A DNA stretch of 64,000 nucleotides from Arthrobacter sp. Soil782 (GTDB taxonomy: Bacteria > Actinomycetota > Actinomycetes > Actinomycetales > Micrococcaceae), in assembly GCF_001428435.1 (NCBI RefSeq), contig NZ_LMSO01000009.1:456389-520388 (forward strand), read 5' to 3'. Position numbers and translations under genes: made by a program. Below, piece by piece: positions 8,492 to 16,596 of this stretch. Numbering within the stretch: the first letter of the stretch is position 1; the number at the start of each line of letters is the position of its first letter. Below the pieces are notes generated by a model. It made no database searches. It was given only the letters and a program-made list of their open reading frames with translations, and was not told where the DNA came from.

Positions 8492-11215
8492 ATGATTGCC
8501 CGCAACGCCACTGTTGTCGTGCTTGCATCCCTGCTCGCAGCGACCGGCACCGCCCTACCCGCGCAGGCCAAACCGGCCGGCCCCAACAGCTCAACTCCCA
8601 CAACCACTGCTGAAGCGCAGCACTCGCTGCGCGCGCCGGTGACAGATGAGAATTTCTACTTCGTCATGGCTGACCGCTTCGCGAACGGAACTACAGCGAA
8701 CGACGACGGCGGCCTCGGTCCTGATCCGATGGTGTCCGGTTTCGATCCCACGAAGAAGGGCTTTTACAACGGCGGTGACCTCAAGGGCCTGCTGGACAAG
8801 CTCGACTACATCGAGGGCCTGGGCACCACGTCCATCTGGCTGACCCCGAGCTTCAAGAACAAGGCCGTGCAGCCGGCAGACAACTCGGCCGGCTACCACG
8901 GCTACTGGATCACCGACTTCACGCAGATCGACCCGCACCTCGGATCGAATGATGATCTGAAAGCGCTCATCGACGAGGCGCATTCCCGTGGCATGAAGGT
9001 CTACTTCGACATCATCACCAACCACACCGCGGACGTCATCGGGTACAAGGACGCTACCCGGATGCCTTACGTTTCCAAGGATGAGGTGCCGTACCGAACC
9101 GCTGACGGCGTCCCGTTCGATGACCGCGATGTAGCGGGCAGCGAGGACTTCCCCGAGCTCGATGCGGAGACCTCATTCCCTTACGCACCGGTGCTCGAGG
9201 AGGGCGAGGAAACCCTCAAGGTTCCGGCCTGGCTCAACGATCCGACGCTCTACCACAACCGCGGCGACACGACCTTCGCCGGGGAGGACTCCTACTACGG
9301 CGACTTCTTCGGCCTGGATGACCTCTTCACCGAGCACCCCAGAGTAGTTGACGGCATGAAGGAGATCTACCAGACCTGGATTGCCGACTTCGGTGTGGAC
9401 GGATTTCGCATCGACACCATGAAGCACGTCGATGACGGGTTCTGGCAGGAGTTCGGCCCGGACGTTCTGAAATTCGCCCATGACCAGGGCAAGGACGAGT
9501 TCTTCATGTTCGGCGAGGTCTTCGACACCACGAAGGACTTCACCTCGCAGTACACCACCCGCAACTCCATGCAGGCCGTTTTGGACTTCCCGTTCCAGGA
9601 GGCAGCCCGCAGCTTCGCTTCCCGGGGTGCGGACGCACAGCAGCTTGAGCAGTTCTTCATCGGCGACGACTGGTACACCGACGCCGATTCCAACGCCTAC
9701 AGCCTGCCCACCTTCCTGGGCAATCACGACATGGGCCGCATCGGTGGGTTCGTGGCCGCTGACAACCCGGACGCCGGCGAGGGCGAGCTGCTTGCCCGCG
9801 ACGAACTGGCGCACGAACTGATGTACTTCTCGCGCGGTAACCCTGTCATTTACTACGGCGACGAGCAGGGCTTCACCGGCCCGGGCGGCGATCAGGATGC
9901 CCGTCAGACCCTCTTCGCGAGCCAGGTGTCTGACTACCTCGATGATGACCTTCTCGGTACCGAAGCAACCCACGCCGAGGACAACTTCAACCCGGAACAC
10001 CCGCTGTACAAGACCATCGGCTCGCTCGCAGAAGTGACCGAAGAACACCCGGCTCTGCGCAACGGAGCCCACCAGCACCGTTACGCCTCCGAGGGGGCCG
10101 GGATCTACGCCTTCTCGCGGATCGACACGGAGCGTCAGCGCGAGTACGTCGTGGCACTGAACAACAGCGAGGAAGCGCAGACCGCCGAGATCCCGACGTA
10201 CATGCCGTCCCGGACCTTCAAGTCCATCTACGGCGAGGGGGAAGACCGCGTGAAGTCAGCGCGCAACGGCACCATCACCATCACGGTGCCGCCGCTTGCC
10301 GCCGTCGTCTATGAGGCTTCCGGGCGCATTCCGGCTTCCAAGACCGCTCCGGCCGTTCGTCTCACCCAGCCGACCCCGGCAGAAGGCGACAACGGGCGCA
10401 TGCTCGTGGAGGCCGCCGTCGACGGTTCCTCCTTCTATGAGGTGTCCTTCGAAGCGCGCACGGATGGCGGCGAGTGGACTCCGATCGGTACGGATGACAA
10501 CGCGCCCTACCGCGTCTTCCATGATGTTGCCGCGCTCGATCCCGGTACACCGCTGGAGTACCGTGCGGTGGTGTTGGACAACAAGGGTCACACCGCCGGC
10601 AGCGGTGTGGTGAACGCGGAGGCGCCTGCGCCGATCGTGACGCTTCAGGCTCCTGCGGAAAACGCCTGGGTACGGGACGCCGTCAAGCTCAGCGCCGTGG
10701 CGGACCCGGAGAAGGCAACCAATGTGGTTTCCTTTGAGCGCAGTGTGAACGGCGGCGACTGGGAGCAGATCGGCACGGATAGCTCCTCACCGGCGTACAC
10801 CCTGACCGACGACATCGCCGCCCTTGATCTGCCTGACAACACGCAGCTGCAGTATCGGGCGGTGCTTGGAGAGTCAGTGAGCAACGTGCGCACGGTGATC
10901 ATCGGCGACCCGGTGGTAGTCCAGCCGAATGCGGTATCAGTGCCGGGAAGCCTCAACTCGGAAATGGGCTGCCCGGGCGATTGGGACCCAGCGTGCGACC
11001 AGGCGCAGATGACGCTTGGCGACGACGGTCTCTGGCGGCTCACGGTTGACCTTCCGGCCGGTGGTTACGAGTACAAGGTGGCCATCAACAAGAGCTGGGA
11101 TGAGAACTACGGCGTGGGCGGCGGTCCCAACGGGAGCAACCTCGCGCTGGCGCACGACGGCGGTTCGGTAACCTTCACGTACGACCACCGGACACACATC
11201 ATCACCGCGGAGTGA
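8492..11215 (+). CDS. Secreted alpha-amylase-family glycoside hydrolase (GH13) with C-terminal accessory domains
   Basis: 907 aa; site CGGAGG 5 nt before ATG 8492. A signal peptide ends at about ALPAQA (residue 29). The catalytic barrel covers about residues 45-615, with D308 (GFRIDTMKH, nucleophile), E342 (MFGEVFD, acid/base) and D413 (LGNHDM, stabiliser) and a QADN-like first conserved region near DIITNHT. Then come two related beta modules (about 625-710 and 715-805), both with the pattern SFE...GG-W--IGTD, and a terminal domain (about 815-905, MGCPGDWDPACD...YEYKVAINKSW) like the X25/pullulanase-associated modules that bind starch. Extracellular breakdown of starch or related glucans is expected. 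Confidence 0.88.
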   Translation: MIARNATVVVLASLLAATGTALPAQAKPAGPNSSTPTTTAEAQHSLRAPVTDENFYFVMADRFANGTTANDDGGLGPDPMVSGFDPTKKGFYNGGDLKGLLDKLDYIEGLGTTSIWLTPSFKNKAVQPADNSAGYHGYWITDFTQIDPHLGSNDDLKALIDEAHSRGMKVYFDIITNHTADVIGYKDATRMPYVSKDEVPYRTADGVPFDDRDVAGSEDFPELDAETSFPYAPVLEEGEETLKVPAWLNDPTLYHNRGDTTFAGEDSYYGDFFGLDDLFTEHPRVVDGMKEIYQTWIADFGVDGFRIDTMKHVDDGFWQEFGPDVLKFAHDQGKDEFFMFGEVFDTTKDFTSQYTTRNSMQAVLDFPFQEAARSFASRGADAQQLEQFFIGDDWYTDADSNAYSLPTFLGNHDMGRIGGFVAADNPDAGEGELLARDELAHELMYFSRGNPVIYYGDEQGFTGPGGDQDARQTLFASQVSDYLDDDLLGTEATHAEDNFNPEHPLYKTIGSLAEVTEEHPALRNGAHQHRYASEGAGIYAFSRIDTERQREYVVALNNSEEAQTAEIPTYMPSRTFKSIYGEGEDRVKSARNGTITITVPPLAAVVYEASGRIPASKTAPAVRLTQPTPAEGDNGRMLVEAAVDGSSFYEVSFEARTDGGEWTPIGTDDNAPYRVFHDVAALDPGTPLEYRAVVLDNKGHTAGSGVVNAEAPAPIVTLQAPAENAWVRDAVKLSAVADPEKATNVVSFERSVNGGDWEQIGTDSSSPAYTLTDDIAALDLPDNTQLQYRAVLGESVSNVRTVIIGDPVVVQPNAVSVPGSLNSEMGCPGDWDPACDQAQMTLGDDGLWRLTVDLPAGGYEYKVAINKSWDENYGVGGGPNGSNLALAHDGGSVTFTYDHRTHIITAE

Positions 11216-11245
11216 TTCCCGGGTAAAAGGCCGGGCCACTCATAC

Positions 11246-11300
11246 CGAGCGGGCGGAAGGATCGGGGTTGCGACAGCGCCCCGCTCTTTCCGCCCGCTCG
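11246..11300. terminator. Bidirectional nested hairpin terminator between amylase and purN
   Basis: CGAGCGGGCGGAA (11246-11258) pairs perfectly with TTCCGCCCGCTCG (11288-11300). Inside the loop CGGGG and CCCCG can form a second stem. The structure lies between two convergent genes and can fold on either transcript. Confidence 0.7.
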
Positions 11301-11339
11301 CTGTGGTTAGGACGACGGGTTATTGCGACGAGCTGTTTG

Positions 11340-11906
11340 CTACGGGGTCAGGGCAAGGCCGCGCAGTGTCTCAATGAGCAGGGCGCGCTCCTGCACCTTG
11401 ATGCGTTCGTGGAGGGTCTCCTCGGTGTCACCCTCCAGGACCGGCACCGCGGCCTGGGCGAGGATGGGGCCGGTGTCAATCCCGGCGTCGGCAATCATCA
11501 CGGTGCAGCCGGTGACCTTGACCCCGTAGGCGAGTGCATCGCGCACCCCGTGCGCACCCGGGAAGCTGGGCAGCAGCGCGGGGTGCGTGTTGAGGTACCG
11601 GTTGGGGAACGTGTCGAGAAAGCGTTGATCGACAATGCGCATGAAGCCGGATGAAATGACAAAGTCGGGCTCATAGGAGGCAGTCCGGGCTGTCAGTTCC
11701 GCGTTCCAGTCAGCGCGGTTGCCATACTGCTTGAAGTCCGCCACGAACGTGGGAATACCGGCAGCAGCGGCACGCTCAACCCCGTACGTGCCAGGCCGGT
11801 CTGCGCCGACGGCAGCAATTTCCACCGGCAGTTCACCGGCCTCCACCGCGTCGATCACCGCCTGCAGATTGGAGCCTGTACCGGACACAAGGACAACGAT
11901 GCGCAT
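11340..11906 (-). CDS. purN: Phosphoribosylglycinamide formyltransferase
   Basis: 188 aa. Transfers a formyl group from 10-formyl-THF to GAR in de novo purine synthesis. The N-terminus VVLVSGTGSNLQAVIDA is the GAR-binding loop; SSGFMRI, NTHPALLPSFPGAHG (active-site Asn and His) and the loop TVMIADAGIDTGPIL with the catalytic Asp are all intact, and the length is typical. The ATG at 11906 has no ribosome site but a -10-like TACGCT 7 nt upstream, suggesting a leaderless mRNA. purH, often next to purN in actinobacteria, is absent here. Confidence 0.93.
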   Translation of the reverse strand: MRIVVLVSGTGSNLQAVIDAVEAGELPVEIAAVGADRPGTYGVERAAAAGIPTFVADFKQYGNRADWNAELTARTASYEPDFVISSGFMRIVDQRFLDTFPNRYLNTHPALLPSFPGAHGVRDALAYGVKVTGCTVMIADAGIDTGPILAQAAVPVLEGDTEETLHERIKVQERALLIETLRGLALTP

Positions 11907-11913
11907 GGGTTCA

Positions 11914-11919
11914 AGCGTA
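11914..11919 (-). promoter_or_regulatory. Leaderless -10 element of purN
   Basis: On the minus strand TACGCT is followed by TGAACCC and the ATG. The 7-nt gap puts the transcription start at the start codon. No good -35 is seen. Confidence 0.5.
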
Positions 11920-11957
11920 GTAGGTGGCGGCCCGCGCTGATGTGCCGCGGTGTGTCC

Positions 11958-11963
11958 TAGGGT
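11958..11963 (+). promoter_or_regulatory. Leaderless -10 element of the 11970 gene
   Basis: TAGGGT followed by 6 nt (TGAAGC... spacing) and ATG 11970, with no ribosome site between. It lies 38 nt from the divergent purN -10. Confidence 0.45.
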
Positions 11964-11969
11964 TGAAGC

Positions 11970-12413
11970 ATGAACAAACCCGCGCCCTCCGACCCGGCAG
12001 CCCGGCCTGCAAAGCCGTCGGGCCAGCCTTCGCCGCCGTCGGACAAGGACATTGCATCAACCCGCGGCCTCCTGCGCGTCTTCATGCTGCTCCTGCTCGG
12101 GACCCTCCTTGGCACCAACTTCCCCCTCCCGTGGAAGGTGCTGGGCCTTGTTTTCGGGCTGGCTGCGGTGACCGTCGGCATCCTCGCGCTGGTTGGCCTG
12201 GTCCGCCAGAAAGCCCCGACGCTGCTACGGATTTCGACGACGATAGGTCTGGTCGCGTCGCTCTTCCTCACCCTCGGTGCAGGCGCCGCCATTCTGCTAT
12301 GGCCGGTCACCGCGCAGTACGAGGAGTGCATGGCAACCGCACTCACGTCGAAGGCCCAACGGGAGTGTGACGAGGATCTACGCAACCTCGGCGGGCTGCT
12401 GGGATCCCGCTGA
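11970..12413 (+). CDS. Small membrane protein next to purN, unknown function
   Basis: 147 aa. A Pro/Ser-rich hydrophilic N-terminus (about 30 aa) is followed by three hydrophobic segments (about residues 35-50, 54-74, 85-108) and a short C-terminal tail with two cysteines (YEECMA, RECDED) predicted outside the membrane. No recognised family. Its ATG seems leaderless. It converges on the DUF6350 gene with 2 nt between the two stops, so no terminator separates them. Confidence 0.65.
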   Translation: MNKPAPSDPAARPAKPSGQPSPPSDKDIASTRGLLRVFMLLLLGTLLGTNFPLPWKVLGLVFGLAAVTVGILALVGLVRQKAPTLLRISTTIGLVASLFLTLGAGAAILLWPVTAQYEECMATALTSKAQRECDEDLRNLGGLLGSR

Positions 12414-12415
12414 AG

Positions 12416-13681
12416 CTACCGCGAGTCCCGCTCCAGCAGCGGGCTGACTGCGTAGCCGATGACGACGCCGACTCCCACCTCCGCTGCGATCAAGAGCGCC
12501 GTCCACCAGGGATCGGGGCCGATCTCGACGAACCGGCCAACTCCGACCGATGCACGGGAGAGAAACGCGACGACCGCCGTGCCGGCTCCGGCCAACACAC
12601 CGATGAACAACCCGAGCGTGACGGTGGATGCCGTGGCGGTGAACCAGCGGGCCTCCACTTTCAGTTGCAGCCACTCGTCGAAGTGATTTTCTCCCTCGCG
12701 GAAGAACCACCAGCCGGCCAGAATACCCGCAACAACCGGCAGGGCGAGGGCAGCCATCCCGTACTCGAGCTGTCCCGAGGGCACCGCGCCGAGAACGGGC
12801 AGCGCAGGCAGCGGCCCCGCCGTGGTTGCCAGCGGGCTGATGGAACTCCCGGTTCCCAGGGCGAACCCGGCGCCCGAGGACCAGGCAAGGGTCCAGACTG
12901 CGAGGTTGGGAATGAAGCCGAGCTGGCCGATGGTGACGACGGCGCCGCCCAGTATCCCGGCGTCGAGCCTCTCGTAGATGGTGGCGATGGCCGCCCAGTG
13001 AATCGCTAGCGTCACGGCGAGCAACAGCGCCGACAGTCCGAGCGCGGAAAGAACCGCAAGGAACGCAGCACGCACCGCGGACCACACGTAGGACCCGGCC
13101 CAGCGGGAATGTTGGCTAGTGGTGGCAATCCACTCCGCAAGGTCCACACCGATCAGGCGCCCCCACGAGCCGGCCTCGCGGTACGCGCCGATGATCAGGC
13201 CCGCACCGGCTGCGATGAGCGGCACACACGCACCGGCCGCAAGCGGTGCCGAGGTAACGCCGTCGTCAGCCAGGTAGGCGGCGCCGAGACCGAAGAGTGC
13301 ATACACCGCGAGGGCACCGAGCAGCGCCTGCCACAGCTGGTCGGTGTAGGAGGCGCGCGCCAACCGCCGCCCTGCGCGCCAGGCGAGGAGGAACGGGACG
13401 AGCGTCAGCGCAAGGGGAACTGCCCACAGCAGGCCGGTGCCGCCGTCGGGCCGTGCAAGTTCAAGGGGCGCACCATGCAGTACCAGCCAGGCCTGCGCGC
13501 CGAGGTGGAGTGTTCCGAGCGCGTCGCGCCCGCCAAAACCGCCCGTCAACCACACGGCACCGAGGGGAACCAGGACGATCAAAGCGGAGATCACCGCAGC
13601 CTGTCCCAGTTCAAAGGCGCCCTGCAGCCAGAGGGGCATCGGCAGCGCACGGGGCTTGGTAGGGAGTTTCATCCCTTCCAT
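12416..13681 (-). CDS. DUF6350 (PerM-like) polytopic membrane protein
   Basis: 421 aa with about ten hydrophobic helices. Sequence pattern and position near purN match the DUF6350 family of actinobacteria, which includes mycobacterial PerM, a protein linked to cell-division stability. Conserved features visible are the helix block NLAVWTLAWSSGAGFALGTGSSISPL, a GFALG-x-G segment also typical for the family, and a C-terminal membrane hairpin. ATG 13681 lacks a clear ribosome site and an internal ATG lies three codons on. Role in envelope or division is family knowledge, not visible here. Confidence 0.75.
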   Translation of the reverse strand: MEGMKLPTKPRALPMPLWLQGAFELGQAAVISALIVLVPLGAVWLTGGFGGRDALGTLHLGAQAWLVLHGAPLELARPDGGTGLLWAVPLALTLVPFLLAWRAGRRLARASYTDQLWQALLGALAVYALFGLGAAYLADDGVTSAPLAAGACVPLIAAGAGLIIGAYREAGSWGRLIGVDLAEWIATTSQHSRWAGSYVWSAVRAAFLAVLSALGLSALLLAVTLAIHWAAIATIYERLDAGILGGAVVTIGQLGFIPNLAVWTLAWSSGAGFALGTGSSISPLATTAGPLPALPVLGAVPSGQLEYGMAALALPVVAGILAGWWFFREGENHFDEWLQLKVEARWFTATASTVTLGLFIGVLAGAGTAVVAFLSRASVGVGRFVEIGPDPWWTALLIAAEVGVGVVIGYAVSPLLERDSR

Positions 13682-13764
13682 GGTGCCACCGGCGCGTGCA
13701 TCAGCCCCTGAACGACTCGGCGGTGTAGGTCACGGTGACGCCGGTCTCTGACTCTACTGGAGCG

Positions 13765-14517
13765 TCAGGCGAGCAGGTCCGCGATGCCCTTGATGAGCGC
13801 TGTTGCAGCACCGAGGAAGGCGATAACGATGACGGCGAAGCGCGCCTGGCGGTCGTGGATATACCGCGAGAGCCGCTCCCCCGTGAAAATCCCGAGGATG
13901 ATCGAGACCGGGATCAGCGCCCACATCCAGGTGTCCAGCGGCGGCACCTGCCCTGGGTCGATGAGGAGCTTGACGATGACGGTGACGGATCCGATAACGG
14001 CGAAGAACGGCTGCAGCGTGGCGGCGAACGGTCGCTGCGGCCACCGGGAGAGCAACGCGTAGGCGCTCACCGCCGGCCCGCCGACGCCTGCCATGGAATT
14101 AGTCAGTCCCGCCGAAAACCCGGCGACCGCCTTGGACCGGTTTCCCGTGACCATCACCGACGAACGCTGCAGCACCAGCGACGCCGTCAGCCCTGCCAGC
14201 ACGACGGCGGCAACGGTCACCGCCAGCGGCGCACTGGGCAGGTTCACCGCAGCAAAGGAGCCGGCAACCGAACCGAAAACGGCAGGGAACGTCAGCCACC
14301 GGAACATGCTCCAGTCGATGTCCTTCCACACCCGGGGCACGATGAGCGTTGAGGACACCACGCCGCAGATATTGATCAGGAGCACGCCCTCATGCGGGCC
14401 GAGGATCAGCACGAGGAACGGTGAAACCAGCAGCGCAAATCCTAGCCCGGCAATGCGCTGGGCTACTGCGCCCAGCACAATGAGGCCGAGGACCAGGATG
14501 AACAGCGCTATTGTCAC
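13765..14517 (-). CDS. TauE/SafE (TSUP) family anion exporter
   Basis: 250 aa from GTG 14517, chosen because TACTGT lies 7 nt upstream as a leaderless -10; TTG 14541 would add 8 residues. Eight hydrophobic helices in two repeats. The first repeat begins with a Gly-rich segment (AQRIAGLGFALLVSP), the second with TNSMAGVGGPAVSAYAL; these paired glycine/proline motifs define the TSUP family, which moves sulfite, sulfoacetate or related anions. Substrate unknown. Confidence 0.82.
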   Translation of the reverse strand: MTIALFILVLGLIVLGAVAQRIAGLGFALLVSPFLVLILGPHEGVLLINICGVVSSTLIVPRVWKDIDWSMFRWLTFPAVFGSVAGSFAAVNLPSAPLAVTVAAVVLAGLTASLVLQRSSVMVTGNRSKAVAGFSAGLTNSMAGVGGPAVSAYALLSRWPQRPFAATLQPFFAVIGSVTVIVKLLIDPGQVPPLDTWMWALIPVSIILGIFTGERLSRYIHDRQARFAVIVIAFLGAATALIKGIADLLA

Positions 14518-14524
14518 GCTGAAT

Positions 14525-14530
14525 ACAGTA
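14525..14530 (-). promoter_or_regulatory. Leaderless -10 element of the TauE/SafE gene
   Basis: On the minus strand TACTGT, then ATTCAGC, then GTG 14517. The gap is 7 nt and there is no ribosome site. It also decides the start codon. Confidence 0.45.
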
Positions 14531-14556
14531 CGCGCAGGCAACAGTTAAGCTGGAGT

Positions 14557-14562
14557 TAGGCT
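14557..14562 (+). promoter_or_regulatory. Leaderless -10 element of the DUF1684 gene
   Basis: TAGGCT with 6 nt to ATG 14569 and no ribosome site. It is back to back with the divergent TauE/SafE promoter, about 27 nt apart. Confidence 0.45.
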
Positions 14563-14568
14563 GGCAGT

Positions 14569-15213
14569 ATGACTCTCGCAGCGACGGCACTGAACACAGC
14601 GGACTGGCGTCGGGAAGTCTTCGCGCTGTATGCCGAAGTCCGTGATGCGGCAACTGCCGGCTCCCCCGCGCTGGCTCATGCTCACTGGCGCACCGGACGC
14701 GACCGGCTGTTTGCCGGGCACCCGGCGTCACCGCTTTCACCGGCAGCCCGGCAGGCCTTCGCCGGTCTGAACATCGCACCATATGACCCTGCCTTCCGTT
14801 TCGAAGCGGAGATTGACGACGACGGCGCGGGCCAGCTGATGGAGGTTCCCACCGGTACGGACGGCGTGGTCCCGTTCGAACGGCTCGGTACAGTTGCCCT
14901 TGACGGCGCGGCCTCCGGCGGTGTTGGCCGCCTCGCGCTGTGGCGGCTGAAGTCCTACGGCGGCGGGCTCTTCCTGCCGCTGAGGGACGGGTCCTCCGGG
15001 AAAGACGGCGGGAGCTACGGCGGCGGACGGTACGTGCTGGATACCGTCAAGGGCGCACACCTCGGCGAGCGCGGCGGGCGGCTGATCGTCGACCTGAATT
15101 TCGCCTACAACCCCTCCTGCGCCTATGACGAGGAGTGGGCGTGTCCGCTGCCCGGCCCGGACAACCGGCTGGACGTTGAGTTGCCGGTCGGCGAGCTGTA
15201 CGCCGCCTACTGA
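14569..15213 (+). CDS. DUF1684 family protein
   Basis: 214 aa, the usual size for the family. The C-terminal signature is clear: GGGRYVLDTVKGAHLG, then LIVDLNFAYNPSCAYDEEWACPLPGPDNRLDVELPVGE. Here Tyr-Asn-Pro-Ser-Cys and the second Cys in the Ala-Cys-Pro-Leu segment are the most conserved residues. The N-terminal third is helical (WRREVFALYAEVRD). No signal peptide, so probably cytoplasmic. No biochemical role is established for the family. Faces the GT4 gene in the same direction, 105 bp apart. Confidence 0.85.
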   Translation: MTLAATALNTADWRREVFALYAEVRDAATAGSPALAHAHWRTGRDRLFAGHPASPLSPAARQAFAGLNIAPYDPAFRFEAEIDDDGAGQLMEVPTGTDGVVPFERLGTVALDGAASGGVGRLALWRLKSYGGGLFLPLRDGSSGKDGGSYGGGRYVLDTVKGAHLGERGGRLIVDLNFAYNPSCAYDEEWACPLPGPDNRLDVELPVGELYAAY

Positions 15214-15305
15214 GTTGTACACTGCCTCTCAGTTGTACACCGCCTCCTGAGGCAGAGTTCATTCGAGCGCAACCTTCCGCTCGCCGGGTGCACAGAACCC
15301 GCTGC

Positions 15306-15311
15306 CAGTAT
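15306..15311 (+). promoter_or_regulatory. Leaderless -10 element of the GT4 gene
   Basis: CAGTAT with a 7-nt gap to GTG 15319. Weaker first base than consensus but the spacing matches the other leaderless genes in the window. Confidence 0.4.
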
Positions 15312-15318
15312 CGGGAGC

Positions 15319-16485
15319 GTGAGAGTTGCAGTGGTTGCCGAATCGTTCCTTCCACACATGAACGGGGTGACCCACTCCCTGCTGAAGGTGCTGGCCCACC
15401 TTCGTAGCCGGGGTGATGACGTGCTGGTGATCGCGCCGTCGTCGTCGTGGTTGGACAGGCCTTCCCGCGCCGTTTCCAAGGCGCCCGCCTCGGTGGAGGG
15501 CTATCCGGTGATCACGTTGCCGTCGGTGCCGCTGACCGGGTACGCCAACGTGCGGCTGGCGGCCGGTACGGTGTCCAGGGTGCGGCGAATCCTTGCTGCC
15601 TTTGCGCCGGACGTGGTCCATGTGGCCTCGCCGTTTGTGCTGGGATGGCGTGCGGTTCAGGCAGCGGAGCAGCTAGGGCTTCCCACCGTTTCCGTTTATC
15701 AGACCGAGATTCCCGCCTATGCGGCCCGGTACGGCGTTCCCTGGGCCGAGAACCTGTTGTGGCAGCGGGTCGAGAACATTCATCAGGCGTCGACGCTCAC
15801 GCTTGCGCCGTCGTCGTTCGCGCTGGAGCAGCTCGACTTCCACGGTATCGCGAGGTTGCGGCTGTGGCGCCGCGGAGTCGATACCGCCCGATTCAACCCC
15901 GTGAAGCGCGACGGCGGCTGGCGGCATTCCGTGGCCCCGCCCGGTTCGAAGATCATCGGCTACGTTGGACGCCTCGCCGCCGAGAAACAGGTTGAGGACC
16001 TCGCGGGGCTTGACGCTGTCCCGGGGACCAAACTGGTGATTGTCGGCTCCGGACCGGCGAAGGAGTCCCTACAACAGACGCTGCCCGGCGCACATTTCGC
16101 GGGGTTCCAGTCCGGCGAGGACCTGGCAAGGATGGTGGCGTCATTCGATGTCTTTGTGCATCCGGGTGAATCGGAGACGTTCTGCCAGACCATCCAGGAG
16201 GCTATGGCATCGGGAGTTCCGGTGGTTGCAGTAGGCCGCGGCGGTCCGCTGGATCTGGTTGATTCCTCCCGGACCGGCTGGCTGTACCGACCGGGTGGGC
16301 TGGACCAGCTCCACGCGGGTGTGATGGACCTGCTCGGGGACGACACGAAGCGCCGGGCTTTCGGGCGTGCAGCGTATTCCGCGGTGCAGGGCCGCACCTG
16401 GCCCGTGTTGTGTGAGCAGCTCACGTCCTACTACACGGAGGCGGTTGAGGCGCAGCGCCGGGCGCCGGTCAATACCTTTTCTTAA
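15319..16485 (+). CDS. GT4 family glycosyltransferase, GDP-mannose-dependent mannosyltransferase type
   Basis: 388 aa, GT-B fold. N-terminal half: AESFLPHMNGVTHSL with the acceptor-side Gly loop, and YQTEIPAYAARYG. C-terminal half: GYVGRLAAEKQVEDL and the donor-binding block HPGESETFCQTIQEAMASG, in which the two Glu residues form the E-x7-E motif of retaining GT4 enzymes. RLWRRGVDTARFNP is typical of the actinobacterial alpha-mannosyltransferases (MgtA/PimB type) that build lipomannan precursors or mannosyl-glucuronyl-diacylglycerol. Peripheral membrane location is likely; acceptor uncertain. Confidence 0.82.
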   Translation: MRVAVVAESFLPHMNGVTHSLLKVLAHLRSRGDDVLVIAPSSSWLDRPSRAVSKAPASVEGYPVITLPSVPLTGYANVRLAAGTVSRVRRILAAFAPDVVHVASPFVLGWRAVQAAEQLGLPTVSVYQTEIPAYAARYGVPWAENLLWQRVENIHQASTLTLAPSSFALEQLDFHGIARLRLWRRGVDTARFNPVKRDGGWRHSVAPPGSKIIGYVGRLAAEKQVEDLAGLDAVPGTKLVIVGSGPAKESLQQTLPGAHFAGFQSGEDLARMVASFDVFVHPGESETFCQTIQEAMASGVPVVAVGRGGPLDLVDSSRTGWLYRPGGLDQLHAGVMDLLGDDTKRRAFGRAAYSAVQGRTWPVLCEQLTSYYTEAVEAQRRAPVNTFS

Positions 16486-16596
16486 GAACGCACGTATGTT
16501 CAGTTGTCTTGTTCACTCCAGACCACTTCATTACGTTACAGACACTGCTGACTCTCAGCCGTATGAACCAAACTCGACGATCACAAGGGAGTAATC

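Noticed and set aside
9173-10078. 301-codon open frame antisense to the amylase
   Set aside because: It follows the codon periodicity of the real gene, has no ribosome site and no recognisable motif, so it is a GC-bias shadow.
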